Positions 1-11,770 of a stretch of DNA of 64,000 nt are shown here, in pieces. Under the pieces are notes generated by a model. That model searched no databases, was not told the DNA's origin, and worked only from the letters and a program-made list of their open reading frames with translations. Numbering within the stretch: position 1 is the stretch's first letter; each line of letters starts with the position of its first letter. The position numbers and the translations under genes are program-made. The DNA is taken from positions 1,674,001-1,738,000 of the forward strand of contig JBCAML010000006.1 of assembly GCA_038503075.1 (NCBI GenBank), given 5' to 3'. This DNA is from Gyromitra esculenta (taxonomy: Eukaryota > Ascomycota > Pezizomycetes > Pezizales > Discinaceae).

Positions 1-311
1 TCCCCACAGGCGCCCGCCACAATCACGCCATCTGCACGCCTCGACACCCCGCCAACACCACACAGCTGTAGCTGATGCCGCCACACCACCCCCCCATCCT
101 TCGGATGCAGTGCAGCAAGAATATTGCGTTCAGAGAGCGTGTAGATCAAGCTCGCCTTCGCGTCCAGCACAGGCCGGTGGAAGAACGTCGATGTCGACGT
201 CGACGGACCTAGGAGTGGGATATGCCAATCGTTCACGAAAGCCTCGTCCTGGAAGACGGCGTACACGCTTGCTGGGAGCAGGGCGATAAGGCCAACGAGT
301 GGAACCCTCAT
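1..311 (-). CDS. EMC1: ER membrane protein complex subunit 1, N-terminal part
   Basis: Partial gene reading leftward off the window edge; the first 103 codons are visible from the ATG at 311. A hydrophobic signal peptide (about residues 1-18, ending SVYA) is followed by VFQDEAFVNDW, by a block with TFFHRP-type spacing, and by ASLIYTLSER...ILAALHPKDG..VWRHQL. This order is the start of the luminal beta-propeller of EMC1. EMC1 is the large scaffold subunit of the ER membrane complex, which inserts tail-anchored and multipass proteins. No intron is seen in the visible part. The start is chosen because it is the first Met and directly precedes the signal peptide. The family assignment is from recognised motifs; the C-terminal domain and membrane anchor lie outside the window. 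Confidence 0.85.
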   Translation of the reverse strand, partial: MRVPLVGLIALLPASVYAVFQDEAFVNDWHIPLLGPSTSTSTFFHRPVLDAKASLIYTLSERNILAALHPKDGGVVWRHQLQLCGVGGVSRRADGVIVAGACG

Positions 312-1037
312 TGTAGATTGATTTTATTTATTTTAGTAAAAGAGTATAGAGAGGGGGGAGGGTAATGTAGAATAAAGGCCCTGGAGCCTGAGAGGGAATG
401 GTGAAGGTTCGAATGGGGAGAGGGAGAAAGGTGGTGGGTTTTGTTGAGGTGAGTGCTGGGGGGACAGGGGAGTTTGACGGGGAGGCTCTCGTGGCAGCTT
501 TGGTTGGCTGGCTGGCTGGCCGGCTAGCTGTGGGTTGCGTCAAGAGAAACGTGTGGCTTGGCGCATGGGATGTCATTCGGGATGGATTTGGGATGGAGAT
601 GGAGCTGTGGAGCTTGGATTGCTGATACAGCTCTTTCTGCAGCACATTTATGGCTCTGTATTTCTTGTCCAGTTGGACTGAGGGGGAGACACTGTGTGAC
701 GAGGGTGGTCTGGGGGTTAAATACAGCTACGTGTGGCCCACCGAGTGATATACTGTGAGTGTCTGCAAACAACAGCACAGCTTCTTAACAGAGACAGCTT
801 CAATCCACCCCGGAGTAAAAAAACCATTCATATCCGGTATTCCTTTAAAAAATTGCTACCCGTCGGTGAACCACTCCCGTCTGTTGGTAGAAATCTAATG
901 ATACTCACTTCCAGAACCTTAATCGACTCTGAACAGATTTTCGATAGTCTCCAAGTCGCTCAGTACGTGTAAGCTTCACCATTATCCGCTACAACACCAA
1001 AGCCAAAAATATTTTCCGAGAAACTCAGAAGCAAAAG
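312..1037. other. Intergenic: upstream of EMC1 to the tRNA
   Basis: The stretch holds the putative EMC1 promoter and leader (G-rich on the plus strand) and the 3' flank of the tRNA gene. Open frames here are short and overlapping and show no motif, so I see no gene. Confidence 0.5.
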
Positions 1038-1111
1038 TGATTCCGCCCGGGCTCGAACCGGGGACCACTTGCGTGTGAGGCAAGTGTGATAACCAACTAC
1101 ACCACGAAACC
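1038..1111 (-). tRNA. tRNA-Val (CAC)
   Basis: Read on the minus strand this 74-nt segment folds as a cloverleaf. The acceptor strand GGTTTCG pairs with CGGAATC (two G-T wobbles) and the discriminator is A. The D arm starts at TGGTGTAGTTGG (A box). The anticodon stem CTTGC/GCAAG closes a CTCACAC loop with anticodon CAC. The T arm carries GGTTCGAGCC (B box). Anticodon CAC decodes GUG valine. There is no intron. It sits between the EMC1 and SET1 upstream regions. Confidence 0.93.
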
Positions 1112-3042
1112 AGCTTGACTTTAGCAGTATTTCAGCATCCCTGAACCACGCCAAAAAAAGTCCAAAGTTTCCAGGCTATCGCTACAAATTTGAGCCTAAA
1201 GAAAAAAAGAAAAAGCTGTTTCGTGCGACATGTTCCCTTGGCTTTTATTCGTAGCGGTTCCTGTCGGTTGTCGACGTAGGTTTTCCTTGTCTTCCTCTCA
1301 CTCGAGAGCTCTTGACTGCTAGTAACCTCCTTTCAACATTTCTGCTACGCATAGAGATTAATGTTCACATGTGGCACAACGACCTATCCAACCCTCTGCC
1401 AGCGAATTGGATTACAGCCGAACCGAAACGCTTCCTGGGGGGTAGCGCGCGCGACCGCGACGGAAACGTTGGAGTTCCGCACTATCGTGTTCACCAAAGC
1501 GATAAAAACACCATCCAGAGAGAAGATCATGTTGTTGTCAGCTGTAAAGGGAAGTGAGGGGGGGGATGCCGCTGACGGAGGAGTTTGACGACGTGTTTTT
1601 CTTTTGCGGTTCATGAAGCAGAATAAATTCAATCCGCAAAGCAGGAAAAGCGATGCATGAAGATGGGAGTTGATGTTGGGGGCAGAAGCGCAAAGGGTTT
1701 TCTTTAATAAACATACATGTTGAGGTATGTCGTCATCGGTTGAGGAGGATCCAGGCGGTGACACTTAGAGGGAGAGACGCGTCAACCTGGCCATCAAGGA
1801 GTGGAGCGGATGTGCTGCTGGCTACAGCCGCTGCTGCATCTGCAATCATCTGTTGAGTTAGAGTATTATCGAGCACTATGTATCGCAGGGAAGACGAGCT
1901 GCGGCGATCGAGTGGTTGGGAGGGTGGAAGAGGAACTGAGGGGAAGAAATGAATAGACGAAGGATGGAAGAGCCAGGGCCAGGATCATCCGAACGGCGAA
2001 GTCTAAGCCGCAATGGGGAGCAAGCTACACCAGGAGAGGGATAGCCCAACGGGTCAGGAGGGAATTTGTTTTCCTGTGTTCTGTGTGTGTTCTGTGTGTG
2101 TTCTGTGTGTTCTGTCTGTCTTCACGTCCGCCAGTCAGTCACGGCGTCACCAACCACGCCCCGTTTCCCTTTCCAGAGAATTCTTGTCTGTACTTTAAGC
2201 TGTTCTGTAGGGCAGACGGATAGGTGGACGGACAGTCTTATTTCTCTTTCATTCTCATTCTCATTCTCATTCTCATTCTCGTTCTCGTTCTCGTTCTCAT
2301 TGTCTCTCCTCTCCTTCCTCGCCCTCGTTGACGGTCCCACGCTGCAGCTGCAGTTGCTCTTCGGTCTCTGTCGCCTTTTCGCGAATCCGCCGTGGATTGT
2401 TTTCGGGCTGTCACGAGCCACGACACGCCTTCGCTGCTGCTGCTCTTCACGCTCCTCTGGCCGTGGGTGTCCCGTAGAGTGTAGTAGATAGATCAGTAGA
2501 TAGAGTAGAGCAGAGTGGGTGGTGGAGTGCGTCTCGGTCTCTTCTCTCTTCTCTTGCATCGTCTGAGCCTCTTTCTTTCTCGCCTCTGTCGTTCGCTCTT
2601 CTCTTCCTCTTCTCTTCCTCCTCTCCTCCGAACGCCTCTCGCTTTTTTTCTCTTCTCGTCTCGTCTCGTCTTCTCGTCTTCTCGTCTTCTCTCCTCTCCT
2701 CGTCTCGTCTCTTCTACATATTCTCTCGCTCGCTTGGTCTTCGCATCAGACTCCTCACGCATTACCGCTAGCCAGCTTTGCCAGGCTTATCCCTTCGTTT
2801 GGCCCTCTGCTGTCCCCTGTAGCATCCCCCAGAGGCTCTCCCGTCTCTTCGCGTTCTCCCCACAACACGCGGTAGAATAATTATCAGTCCCCCCAAAAAT
2901 ACATCCCACACCAACCACCTCCGACTCCCCACCATCGATCAACACCACCACCACTTACCCCCCTTCTCCTCCCCCATCGACACCCGCTAGCTTCTTCGCC
3001 CCCATCTGTAGATGCAACTCCCGCTGTAAGCTCCGCTGCAGA
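1112..3042. other. Intergenic and SET1 leader region
   Basis: About 1.9 kb between the tRNA and SET1. From about 2,050 onwards the plus strand is strikingly pyrimidine-rich (CT/TTC/CTCGT runs, the ATTCTC array, then CTCGTCTCGTCTT tracts to about 2,750), as is common in long fungal 5' leaders and core promoters. Long open frames here follow the low-complexity composition and are not taken as genes. Confidence 0.5.
2251..2298 (+). repeat. Hexanucleotide microsatellite ATTCTC x5 / GTTCTC x3
   Basis: Eight perfect 6-bp units, five ATTCTC followed by three GTTCTC, then a decayed unit. It lies about 750 bp upstream of the SET1 start codon inside the pyrimidine-rich leader/promoter. Confidence 0.9.
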
Positions 3043-6000
3043 ATGTCGCGCGCAGGTTATGCCGACTTCTTCCCCGCTGCTCCCTCGGTTCTGGCTGAGA
3101 AGAAGGCCCAGGCTGAGCGTGAAAGAGCCCGCCAACGAACTCACCGCGAGTACAACAATGACCGAGACTCTCCTAATGGCGCTCTATCTACCGCCTCTCT
3201 GACCAGCACCGTCTCAACTTCTACAACTACTTCCACAACTACTTCCACCTCGACTGCCACAAAGTCATCTCTCCCGAACCATTTGCTGCACTCTAACAAC
3301 CACTCGCCTACAACATCATCCTCATCACCCCCGGTATTGCCCTCACCCCCCGTCGGCACCAGACACAGCCTGCCTCCACGGCCACAAGTATCTCTGGCCC
3401 AATCCTACATCCCTAAAGAACCGCCTCCTTTACCGCCACCGCCTCCTGCTCTGCCGACCCCAAAAGCGACACCGCCAGCCGTGAGATTAGACCCAGCGAA
3501 AAGAAACTGGAAGCTCAAGTATGATCCGCTGCTCGAGAAGAAAGGCGTTCCGAAAAAGAGCAAAGATCCAATTGCCCGGTTCGACGGAGAAGGGGTACGT
3601 GTTTACATTTTCGTTTTGGTCGCCACATCCCCCACGGTAGCTACCGGGTGTCGGGGAAGAGAGAGAGCTCACACAACTGACTGACGTGAGTAGGTCTCTG
3701 GTCCCATCACAGACCCCCGGTTAGCCATTCCCGACTATGTGAAGGGCCCGAAAACTGGCAAAAAAAGATTTCGCCCTCACGGCCTCTACCGGACAAGGTG
3801 GAAGTGGGATGAGAATTATATCGGTCCTGGGCCTCCGGCGCAGATTTTGATTTCGGGATTGTCGCCGCTCACCACCGAAAACGAGATTTCTATGCATTTT
3901 CGGCCGTACGGAGAAATTCAACTTCTCGAAGTTAAGGTCGATCCTGCAACGGGTGGCTCGCTGGGAATTTGCTCGATCCTATACAGGGACAGTACGAAGC
4001 ACAAGTCTCCGGCGCATGAAGGTGCGAAAAAGGCTGTGATTGCGGGGAACGGTGCAGTGATTGGTATGCAGAAAGTGCGAGTAGAGCTGGATAGAGACGG
4101 TCTCAAGGGCAAGAAATTGTCGGTGAGGATCGTGGAAGACAGAAGACGAAAAGAGCTGGAAGCTGCAAAGAACCGACCGAAACCACCACCTAGCCACGAT
4201 CATCCGCGATCATCTCATCGCGCAGCGTCTCTGTCGAGAGGTCGAGCAGCTTCGCCTTCGCGGAATCCGGACCGGGATCGCGATCCTCGACCACCGGAAG
4301 CACAGAAGGAGAATTACAGGGCGTTGGATCAGGTTGGGCGATGGCCCTACATCTTTATTACTGCGAAATGTATTCCCGGAGATCAGCGCTATGTACGCCA
4401 TCTGGAGGGCCGTTTAAAGAATTTCGGGCTAAAAGTCGTGCTCTGCGACAGGACTGGATTCTACGTTGTCTTCTGGGAGAAGCGGGATATGGAGAAATGT
4501 TTCCGGGTATGCGATGGCGACAGGCTTTTCTCGTACAAGATGCTCATGGAGCCACATCCTAAGGGAAATCGATCGCCGTCACCACCGCGGAATCCGAAAG
4601 TTGATACAAGGCCGGTTGACTTCCTGAACGAAGCTACGACTGCGCTAATGAAGGAGATGAAGACGGCGCTCATGACCGAATTCAAAAAGAAAATTGTGGC
4701 TACGACGATCTATGATGCACTAGATTCTGGTAGAGCGCACAAGAAGCGGAAGATTGAAGAAGCAGAGTCGAAGGCTGCTGCTGCTGCTAAGGAAGAAGTT
4801 GTCCTGGGTGATGCTTCACCGGTGATCAAAGATGAACGAGGCGCTTCTGTGTACCCCCCGTCTGCAACCGTCAAATCTATCTCAATAGCAACCAAGCCAA
4901 TAACCGCAAAGTCACTCAAAGTTGCGCTTCCACGCTTCAAGAAAAGAGTTGTGCTTAAGAAAGAAGAGGAAGCGCCGAAGGTCAATGGACTCCGGAAGAA
5001 GCCCACAAAGCCGGATGCCCGGCCTCTGACACACCGACTCAATCAGTATGACTCAGAAGGTGGCTCAGACGATGAGTCGACAGCTACAGGAGATAGACCT
5101 GTTTCCCGGGGGTCGTTGTCTAGAGGGTTGTCGACTGATATTGGGGATGATGATTCCACGAGCGTTACGCCATCCGTGGCCGACCACATTGGCAATCTAA
5201 AGAGGAAAAGAGGAAGTGTTGGGCCTGCGTCGAAATTGCGAGATACAGCGGTATCTACAGATGATGAGGAGCCCGCGGTAGACCACATGGACATAAAAGA
5301 GGAGGAGATGGTATCGAAGAAACCCCGACTATCCGATAAAGAAGATAGCCCGTTGGCCAGTGAAAGTGCTGAGGACGAAGTAGAATCGCATCGCACCAAA
5401 ACGATTAAATCGAAAAATAATAAAAGGTCACGGGACATTGACTTCACTTCCAGCGAGAGCGAAGGTGAAGACGAGAAGCGTGTAGAACGTATTAGGAAAA
5501 AACTCCCTGCTTCACGGGATGACGAAGATGAGATTGTCAATGTGACAGACGACTATGATGATATGAACGACTCTATAGCTATCATTTCAGCACTCAAAAC
5601 AGGAAAGGAGTTGAGCGAATCTAGAAAGAGGATTAAAGCTGAGGTTGCACCCGCGGAAGTTTCAAAAGTAATCCAGATTCCAAGACAATCTGCGGTTGAC
5701 GACGATACGGACGACGAGGGGCCAAAGGAAGCTGTTGACGTTTCGTGGGGTGTTTCAACTGCCAAAGGACCAATTGCCACGGTAGAGGACGACGAGGATA
5801 TGGTGCTCGATGTTGATGGATGGCAGACGCTCGTCAAAGACGAGGAGGACTTTGAGTACTTGAAGTTGGCACTGGCGGACGTGGCACCGGCGAAGCTGGG
5901 TAACGTTGCCGCGTGGGCTTTCAAGCAAAAAGAGATCAAAGCCGCAAATAGGGATGGTATGAAGGGTGAGCAGAGTCTCTCACTATCGTCACATCCCTTC

Positions 6001-6860
6001 TGCAAGTCACACAATACTAACATTTTAATAGGTGCTGCACGAACACAAGAGAAAATCGAAGGTTTCTACCGCCCCAATTCCACCGGCTCCGCGAGGACAG
6101 AAGGATATCGCAAGATCCCCGAATCTGAGAAATCTATGTACCTACCGCACCGTCTTCAAGTTGCTGCCAAACGCGCAGCAATGAATCAACCTCCCTCACC
6201 CTCCGCTCCTACTACGACAACAACAAAATCCGCTGGCTCCACCTCACGGTCAAATCGTGTCAACAACCGACGTCTTGTCGCTGAGCTCCAGAATCAAAAG
6301 CAGATGCTCTCATCAGACGCAGACGTCATGCGCTTCAACCAGTTGAAGAAGCGGAAGAAGCCCGTTAAATTTGCGCGCTCCGCTATCCACAATTGGGGTC
6401 TGTATGCGATGGAAAATATCGCTGCCAATGATATGATTATCGAGTATGTGGGCGAGATCGTGCGACAACAGGTGGCTGATATGAGGGAAATAAAGTACCT
6501 CAAGAGCGGGATTGGGAGCAGTTATCTGTTTAGGATTGATGATACCACGGTTATTGATGCGACGAAGAGAGGTGGTATTGCGAGGTTTATCAATCACAGT
6601 TGCACGCCGAATTGCACAGCCAAGATTATCAAGGTCGAGGGAAGCAAGAGGATTGTTATTTATGCGTTGAGGGATATTAAAGAGAGTAAGTTTTTATACC
6701 ACTCCTTAAGGGTGGTGTTTTACTTTTTTCGTTGTACTAACTAGTGGGTGTGATAGACGAGGAATTGACGTACGATTATAAGTTTGAGCGGGAACTTGGA
6801 AGCGATGATAGGATACCGTGCTTGTGTGGATCGAGCGGTTGCAAGGGTTTCCTCAACTAA
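3043..6860 (+). CDS. SET1: Histone H3-lysine 4 methyltransferase SET1 (COMPASS)
   Basis: Four exons by splice signals: 3043-3594, 3694-5965, 6032-6685, 6757-6860, giving 1,193 aa, a usual length for fungal Set1. Introns 2 and 3 carry TACTAAC branch sites. Order of domains: a Ser/Thr/Pro-rich N-terminus with a poly-Pro run; an RRM from about residue 233 ([16 protein letters not shown]); a second Set1-associated RNA-binding-like region near 395-470; a long acidic and basic linker; N-SET with a WDR5-binding Win motif (GSARTEGY); then SET with INHSCTPNC and DYKFE; and a post-[11 protein letters not shown] ending KGFLN. It should mono-, di- and trimethylate H3K4 in the nucleus using S-adenosylmethionine. 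Intron 2 is 66 nt, in frame and free of stops, so an unspliced reading stays open. It is convergent with TRM112. Confidence 0.95.
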
Positions 6861-8156
6861 AAAGGAGCAGGGGAGGGGGAAAAAAACTAATTGCGTGCCT
6901 CTAATTCTTGTTATCTCAATTCCATCCTTTATTTTCATCTGCCTCCCCTCTTCTCCATCGTCTTCATTTTCATCGGGGGGTTTTGTTTTGGTCCGGTTTT
7001 TGTCATTTTCTTTCTTATTTATTGCTGCTCACAAAAATTCTTTGGGAGGACTTTTACCCTTTACTTTTATTACTATTACTTCTTTTTCCCCCTCCATTCT
7101 AGTAGGTTTTTTTTTCGAGGGAGGGGGTGGGTTGAGGTGAAGTGTGCGAGGTGGACTTTAACTTCTTGATGCATATCGCCATTTACTGGCGATCCTCTTC
7201 TGTTTCTACTTTTTTTTTTCTTGCCGGGTTATTCCTTTTTTTCTATCAAACTGGGTTTTATTTTTTTATTTACTTCTATGATACAGGGTGCGGTGTTTTT
7301 TTTTTTTACCATTTATTATGAAATTTTTTTTTATTGTTTTTTATCTTGTGATTTCCATGTATATTATTTTAGCTCGAGCCCCCTCTCTCCCCCCTCTCCT
7401 CCAACTACTACTTACTACAGACACGATTATTATCCTGTCTTCTCTCTCTCTCTCTCTCTCTCTCTCTATTCCTCTTCAAAAACTCTGATTTATATGGAAG
7501 TTAAGCAGGGGGTTGGATCTTATGCATTTCGATATTTATTTTTTTCTGGTTCGGGTTGTTTTTTTGTGTAAGTTTGGTCTTTTTCATCTCTTGTGAGTGT
7601 CTGGAGAAAATGGAGATCAGACAGAAAGCCTGGGTGAGAGAGGCGCGCGCGGGACGAAAAAAAGTCAAAAAACTGTGAATGATTGAATTGGAATGGTAAG
7701 GCTGAGTTGGAATGGAGGTGGGGTTAAAGAAAAATAAATTGGGGTGTTTGGGTTGTTTTTGTGTTTTCTATTTTTTTGGCAAAGTTTGTGAATAGTTATG
7801 TTGGTGGGTTAAAGCTGGCTAGCTGATTTTATTGACGACGATAGTCTTGAAGGTTGATTAGGAACTTTTTTGGGATGGTGGCGTGTGCTTGGAAGGAGGT
7901 GAGCTTTAGGGAGGAAAGAGTTAAGTGAATGTATGTATGTAGTTAGATAATGCCATATCATGGCCTGTGTGCATAAAAATAAAGCACCCTAAGGGAGAAT
8001 TCAACAATCTCCATTTCTATATATCTATGAAATTTTAGAAAATTATGAATAGCGCCATTTTTTCCTTTTTTCGTAGTGGTTAAGAGTGATATCGTATATA
8101 TAGTGATTACGGTGATATAGAAAAATAAGGTTCAAGTTAAACTAGACTATTGTAAA
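6861..8156. other. SET1 3' flank and convergent intergenic region
   Basis: About 1.3 kb between the SET1 stop and the TRM112 stop. Very T-rich on the plus strand (many runs of 6-10 T) with a TC dinucleotide array; probably 3' UTRs and terminators of the two convergent genes. The open frames in it are low-complexity Phe/Leu/Ser strings and are not taken as coding. Confidence 0.5.
7440..7467 (+). repeat. TC dinucleotide microsatellite
   Basis: About 14 uninterrupted TC units within the T-rich 3' flank of SET1. Confidence 0.9.
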
Positions 8157-8784
8157 TTAGACCTTCCTATTATTACTAGAAATCGTAACATGAAAGCAGA
8201 GAAGGGAAATACCGAGATGGTTCGGCAGCAGGAAGTTTGCAATGCCTTGGTGGATATTGTAGACATGCTGGCAGTTTCCGCAGACGAGCTTGCCCTCCGT
8301 TACTTGCGTCTACGTACCATATTAGCAACGGGGCCATATAATTATCGAAGGAGATGAAATACCTCTAATAGGAGTTTGTGTAGGTCTTTGAGAACTTGCT
8401 CGTCTAGTGGTGCCTCTTCCGTGGGTTCCGGTTTTTGAGCAGGGAGATTTGTGAAGCCTAGCTATTTCATTCCCTCAACGTTAGTTCATGTTCTTTGATG
8501 GCTCTTCTCCCAGCCCCCCAATAGTTCCCTCCCCCCTCCCCCTTTCTCCCTCGACTCTCCTATCCAATTCAAGCTTATCGAGATGTTTTAGAACGAACCT
8601 CAGCAGCGGTAACGACTAATGCATCCCAATCGATCCTGGGCAGAATGTTGACGATGAACTCGGCATTGAAATCAACTTCTTCCTGTACCAACTCTGCGTC
8701 CTGGAAATGTAGTGGAAACGAGAGTGTTGAAGACTTGCAAGCCTTTACAGCACAGGTGATATAGTTCGATGTCAAGATTTTCAT
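8157..8784 (-). CDS. TRM112: Multifunctional methyltransferase activator Trm112
   Basis: Three exons on the minus strand: 8784-8599, 8461-8363, 8309-8157, totalling 145 aa. The N-terminus (MKILTSNYITCAVKACK) and the exon-2 joint AAE|LGFTNLP are typical of Trm112. The last exon has KLVCGNCQHVYNIHQGIANFLLPNHL, which supplies the second Cys pair of the zinc knuckle (first pair in CAVKAC). The family protein binds and stabilises several methyltransferases acting on tRNA (Trm9, Trm11), rRNA (Bud23) and release factor eRF1 (Mtq2). The conserved core ends at LLPNHL; about 18 further residues precede the stop, somewhat longer than usual, so an alternative 3' splice or a lineage-specific tail is possible. 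It is convergent with SET1. Confidence 0.9.
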
Positions 8785-11331
8785 TTTGTGGGGGTTGTAA
8801 GTCCAGACGCTTGTCCTCGTGGTGGGGGGAGAAGTCTAAATTTTGAAGTTTTAGTGGGGTGAAAAATGAGGCTCTTGTGAGCTATGGGGCTAGGGTTGAA
8901 TCTAAGACCTTCCAGATCACAAGGAATCATTCGATATGCGGAAATTAAATCTTGGGGTCCGATGATGAATACTCCCCCACGCCAGAGCGAACGGGAAGCG
9001 GCGGGTAGTTTTCGAATAACGGCAACACCCACTTTGGATTCCTTGATTGCCGGGGGGAACGCAAAAGAGGTACCGGCTTCTGGCTTTCTATTGGAAAGTA
9101 CTGCTGATCACAACTGCCTTCTGTGTGGAGCTGCCTCAAATAACCTCCCGCGCCGAGACTATCCCCACAATTGGACTCGAAGGGATTATTCTGTGACAAA
9201 GATCTTCTGGGAATATTCCCAATACTCACATGATATTTCAAAAACCCCACCAACTAGCTTTAGCCTGTGTTTCGTGCTTGAGTTTACTCGATCCGTCAGT
9301 GTCCGCCAATATCACTTCGAACATGGTGACTCGACTACTCATGTCGCCAGATCGATTGCTATTGCTTTCCCTACCCAAGAAATAGATCTGGATTTTTATG
9401 CAAGTAGGAAGCTTTCCAACGTGGCAACAAAAACTAACATATCATAGCCTATCTCGCTGGAGGATTTTGGTGGGCAGGTCTACTTCTATAAAAGGGAAAG
9501 CAATAGCAATTCGGCGACACGGGTAGGCTTCGACCCGACCAAACCCACGGCCGTCGAGGAAACCACTACGACGTGCACTTTTGATAGGTTCGTAAGACCT
9601 ATCCGCGGTGAAGGGACAACATCAACCTAGCACCTCGAGCACTGATCCTTTAACCTGTTGGAGTAAGGCAGGCAAGGTATGGAATCGGTGATCTAGATAT
9701 ACCGGATGAAACAGCTTCTGTTCTAGGTTTATTAAATACGAATGATGATATTCAGTTATAGCCTAGCTAACTGTCTCATCCATCACACACACTAGTGTAC
9801 AAATATCTTGTGGAAATTAACTATTCCCGAAAACTCGGGTCTCTGTTTTACTGATGCTTATATTACGTACTCTTTTTGGTTTCTTTGTTTACGCTTCCTT
9901 TAGGATATACGGCTGATGATATAATCGCGACGTGGCTAGAATCTGTTGATAGATACATGTACTCTAAAGCTATGCTCAAGAAGTAACTACATGTACTATA
10001 CTAGATGCAGGGGATACTGGGGTTTTTTGTTCGAAAGATGCTGTCTTATGATGTCGACAGAAGGTTCGTTCTATTATTTTACATTAAACACTACTACCAT
10101 TAATACTGAGACCGTATATACGTAATAGTTTGATTGAGAACCTAAGGACTAGTATACAGGAAATGGCATGGCAGGGAGAAATCGTTAAGAAAGTATAAGC
10201 CGCCTCGCAGGGCTGGTTAATAACATGAGCCGAGTGATCGTAGATGACTAGATGACTAGATAACTGGGTACTTTGCTACATCCTTGGTGAAATTGCAGTC
10301 TGCCACTGCACGTATACACAAGAACCCCTGCATCTGTGCATGTGCGTGATCGTGTTATATCCAGAGCAAAGCTACATGTAGGTCTTTAAAATAACAAAGC
10401 ATGCGCAAACTGGGTTACTCACCGGTTTTTGTAATTTCTCCTTTAATCTTCAATTAGTCAAAGCGGACTAGTCTAAATCGTATTTTCCTCGGTTGGGGGG
10501 ATCGATCTAAAAGGGATTGGTAACGTATCTGTCTCGTGATCTGGTTTATTGGCTGTGCTAAGATAATAACAACATATCACTGGTACCCTCGCGAATCTTT
10601 CTTTGTTCTCCGAGGTAGGTCTAGTTGATCCATGAAGAACAGAGTACCGGTTTCCTGATTCACGTAGAGGACGTACTTGTTTTACTCTTTGCTCGCGTCT
10701 TTTCAAACTGGGTAGACGGCACCAACTTAAAACTTGGTAGGTCATGGGACCAAGGACTGGAAAACTCTCCCAGGTTGCAAAGGTGCGAGTCACTTATCCT
10801 GTGTGTTAGGAAGTGCACGGCGCGGGTATGTATAATGGAGATGAGCATGTATAAAGGATACATCGTGCTATTCAGTAATAGATCATGTTAGTAATTTGTA
10901 GAGAGGGCTACGGTAATATAATAAATGTTAAATATTATGCGATATACGTACTGTAGATAAAACATACTTAGTAATAACATTGAAACCCTCACTCCCAAAC
11001 TCCATCAAAGGAACAAGCTTTTTTTTTTATGGATGTGTCTTTCTTTGATCATGATGCTTACAGATAAAGTGGTATCTCGCCGCGTGAATGTACAAACCGT
11101 ATTCAAGACTCTCCGCTGCGCGCCTCATGACCTCGAACCCCCAATGAAATTGCGTAAATTTTGTAGCGAGCACGCCATACATTAAACCAATCTATCCAAA
11201 ATCCCATAAAAGAAAAAAAAAACATGAACACGCCCCCCCGTTTTTTTCAATATCGCACCGAACCCTCTCGAGGTTGACTTTGCTGATTCGGTTCGCAAAA
11301 CTTCAGGTCGCTGCTGCCGGATCCCAGGTCC
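8785..11331. other. Gene-poor stretch upstream of TRM112
   Basis: About 2.5 kb, increasingly AT-rich from 9.5 kb. It contains the imperfect inverted repeat at 9.33-9.53 kb and three TACATGTA palindromes (9,954; 9,988; 10,373). The longest open frame (8,884-9,447, plus) starts inside the TRM112 upstream region, shows no domain and has no splice or codon support, so I do not call it. Confidence 0.45.
9355..9510. repeat. Inverted repeat (18-bp perfect core arms)
   Basis: Arm 9355-9372 (ATTGCTATTGCTTTCCCT) is the exact reverse complement of 9493-9510. Outside the core the similarity continues with small gaps (GTCGCC/GGCGAC and neighbouring bases) to about 9,331 and 9,530. The spacer is 120 bp. 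It could be a foldback/MITE relic or a transcribed hairpin. Confidence 0.6.
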
Positions 11332-11770
11332 CTACAGGGCAAGTGTCCAGATAAGAGAACCTGCAACTACTATTGTAGTTAACCCGCCAGCTCTCTGTCC
11401 TAGTGATGTGTCTGCAGCGGAGGTTCCGTGTTTGGGGTTAACGACTGCTCTTGGGGCGATAGCGGTTCCGTCCTGTAGTTTTTATCACATTCGTCAATAT
11501 TCGAATTATAACCAGCTAAATACCATAAAACTCACGTTGTTGGTAGCACTCGTTTGGCCTTTAATGGCGGCGTCGTAGAGTTTACAGAGGGGGTCTATTT
11601 GATTATGAGTAAATGATACCCTTTAAAAGAATATGTCTGAGCATAATCCTACCAGCTTCTCCGCAATCTCTCCGAGCCAAAGGTTGGCTCTTTTCACCCT
11701 CAGAAAAGGCCATCGCCAGAGTAGAAAAAAGGAGAGTGATCCAGAGAAGAATAGAAGTAGTTGGAATCAT
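11332..11770 (-). CDS. Small secreted, probably GPI-anchored protein
   Basis: Three short exons on the minus strand: 11770-11653, 11594-11536, 11472-11332. All joins keep frame and have GT...AG ends, giving 105 aa. Residues 1-21 are a strong signal peptide (SILLWITLLFSTLAMA). The middle is small and polar with two Cys (CGEADPLC) and a dibasic RR site at 33-34. The C-terminus is a spacer followed by a hydrophobic tail (LTTIVVAGSLIWTLAL) that ends at the stop, the pattern of a GPI-attachment signal. A TATA-like box lies about 104 bp upstream. I do not recognise the family; a cell-wall or surface role is inferred only from the two terminal signals. No single exon is long enough to be obvious as an ORF. 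Confidence 0.65.

Noticed and set aside
1384..1764. 126-codon minus-strand open frame upstream of SET1
   Set aside because: Low-complexity product with no motif, lying in the promoter/leader region.
6891..7571. Phe/Leu/Ser-rich open frames after SET1
   Set aside because: Direct product of the T-rich 3' flank; not protein-like.
8884..9447. 187-codon plus-strand open frame beside TRM112
   Set aside because: Starts in the TRM112 upstream region, overlaps an open frame on the other strand, has no domain or signal, and runs through one arm of the inverted repeat. Probably chance.
10473..10891. Overlapping open frames on both strands near 10.5-10.9 kb
   Set aside because: Short, motif-free and mutually overlapping; nothing favours either strand.
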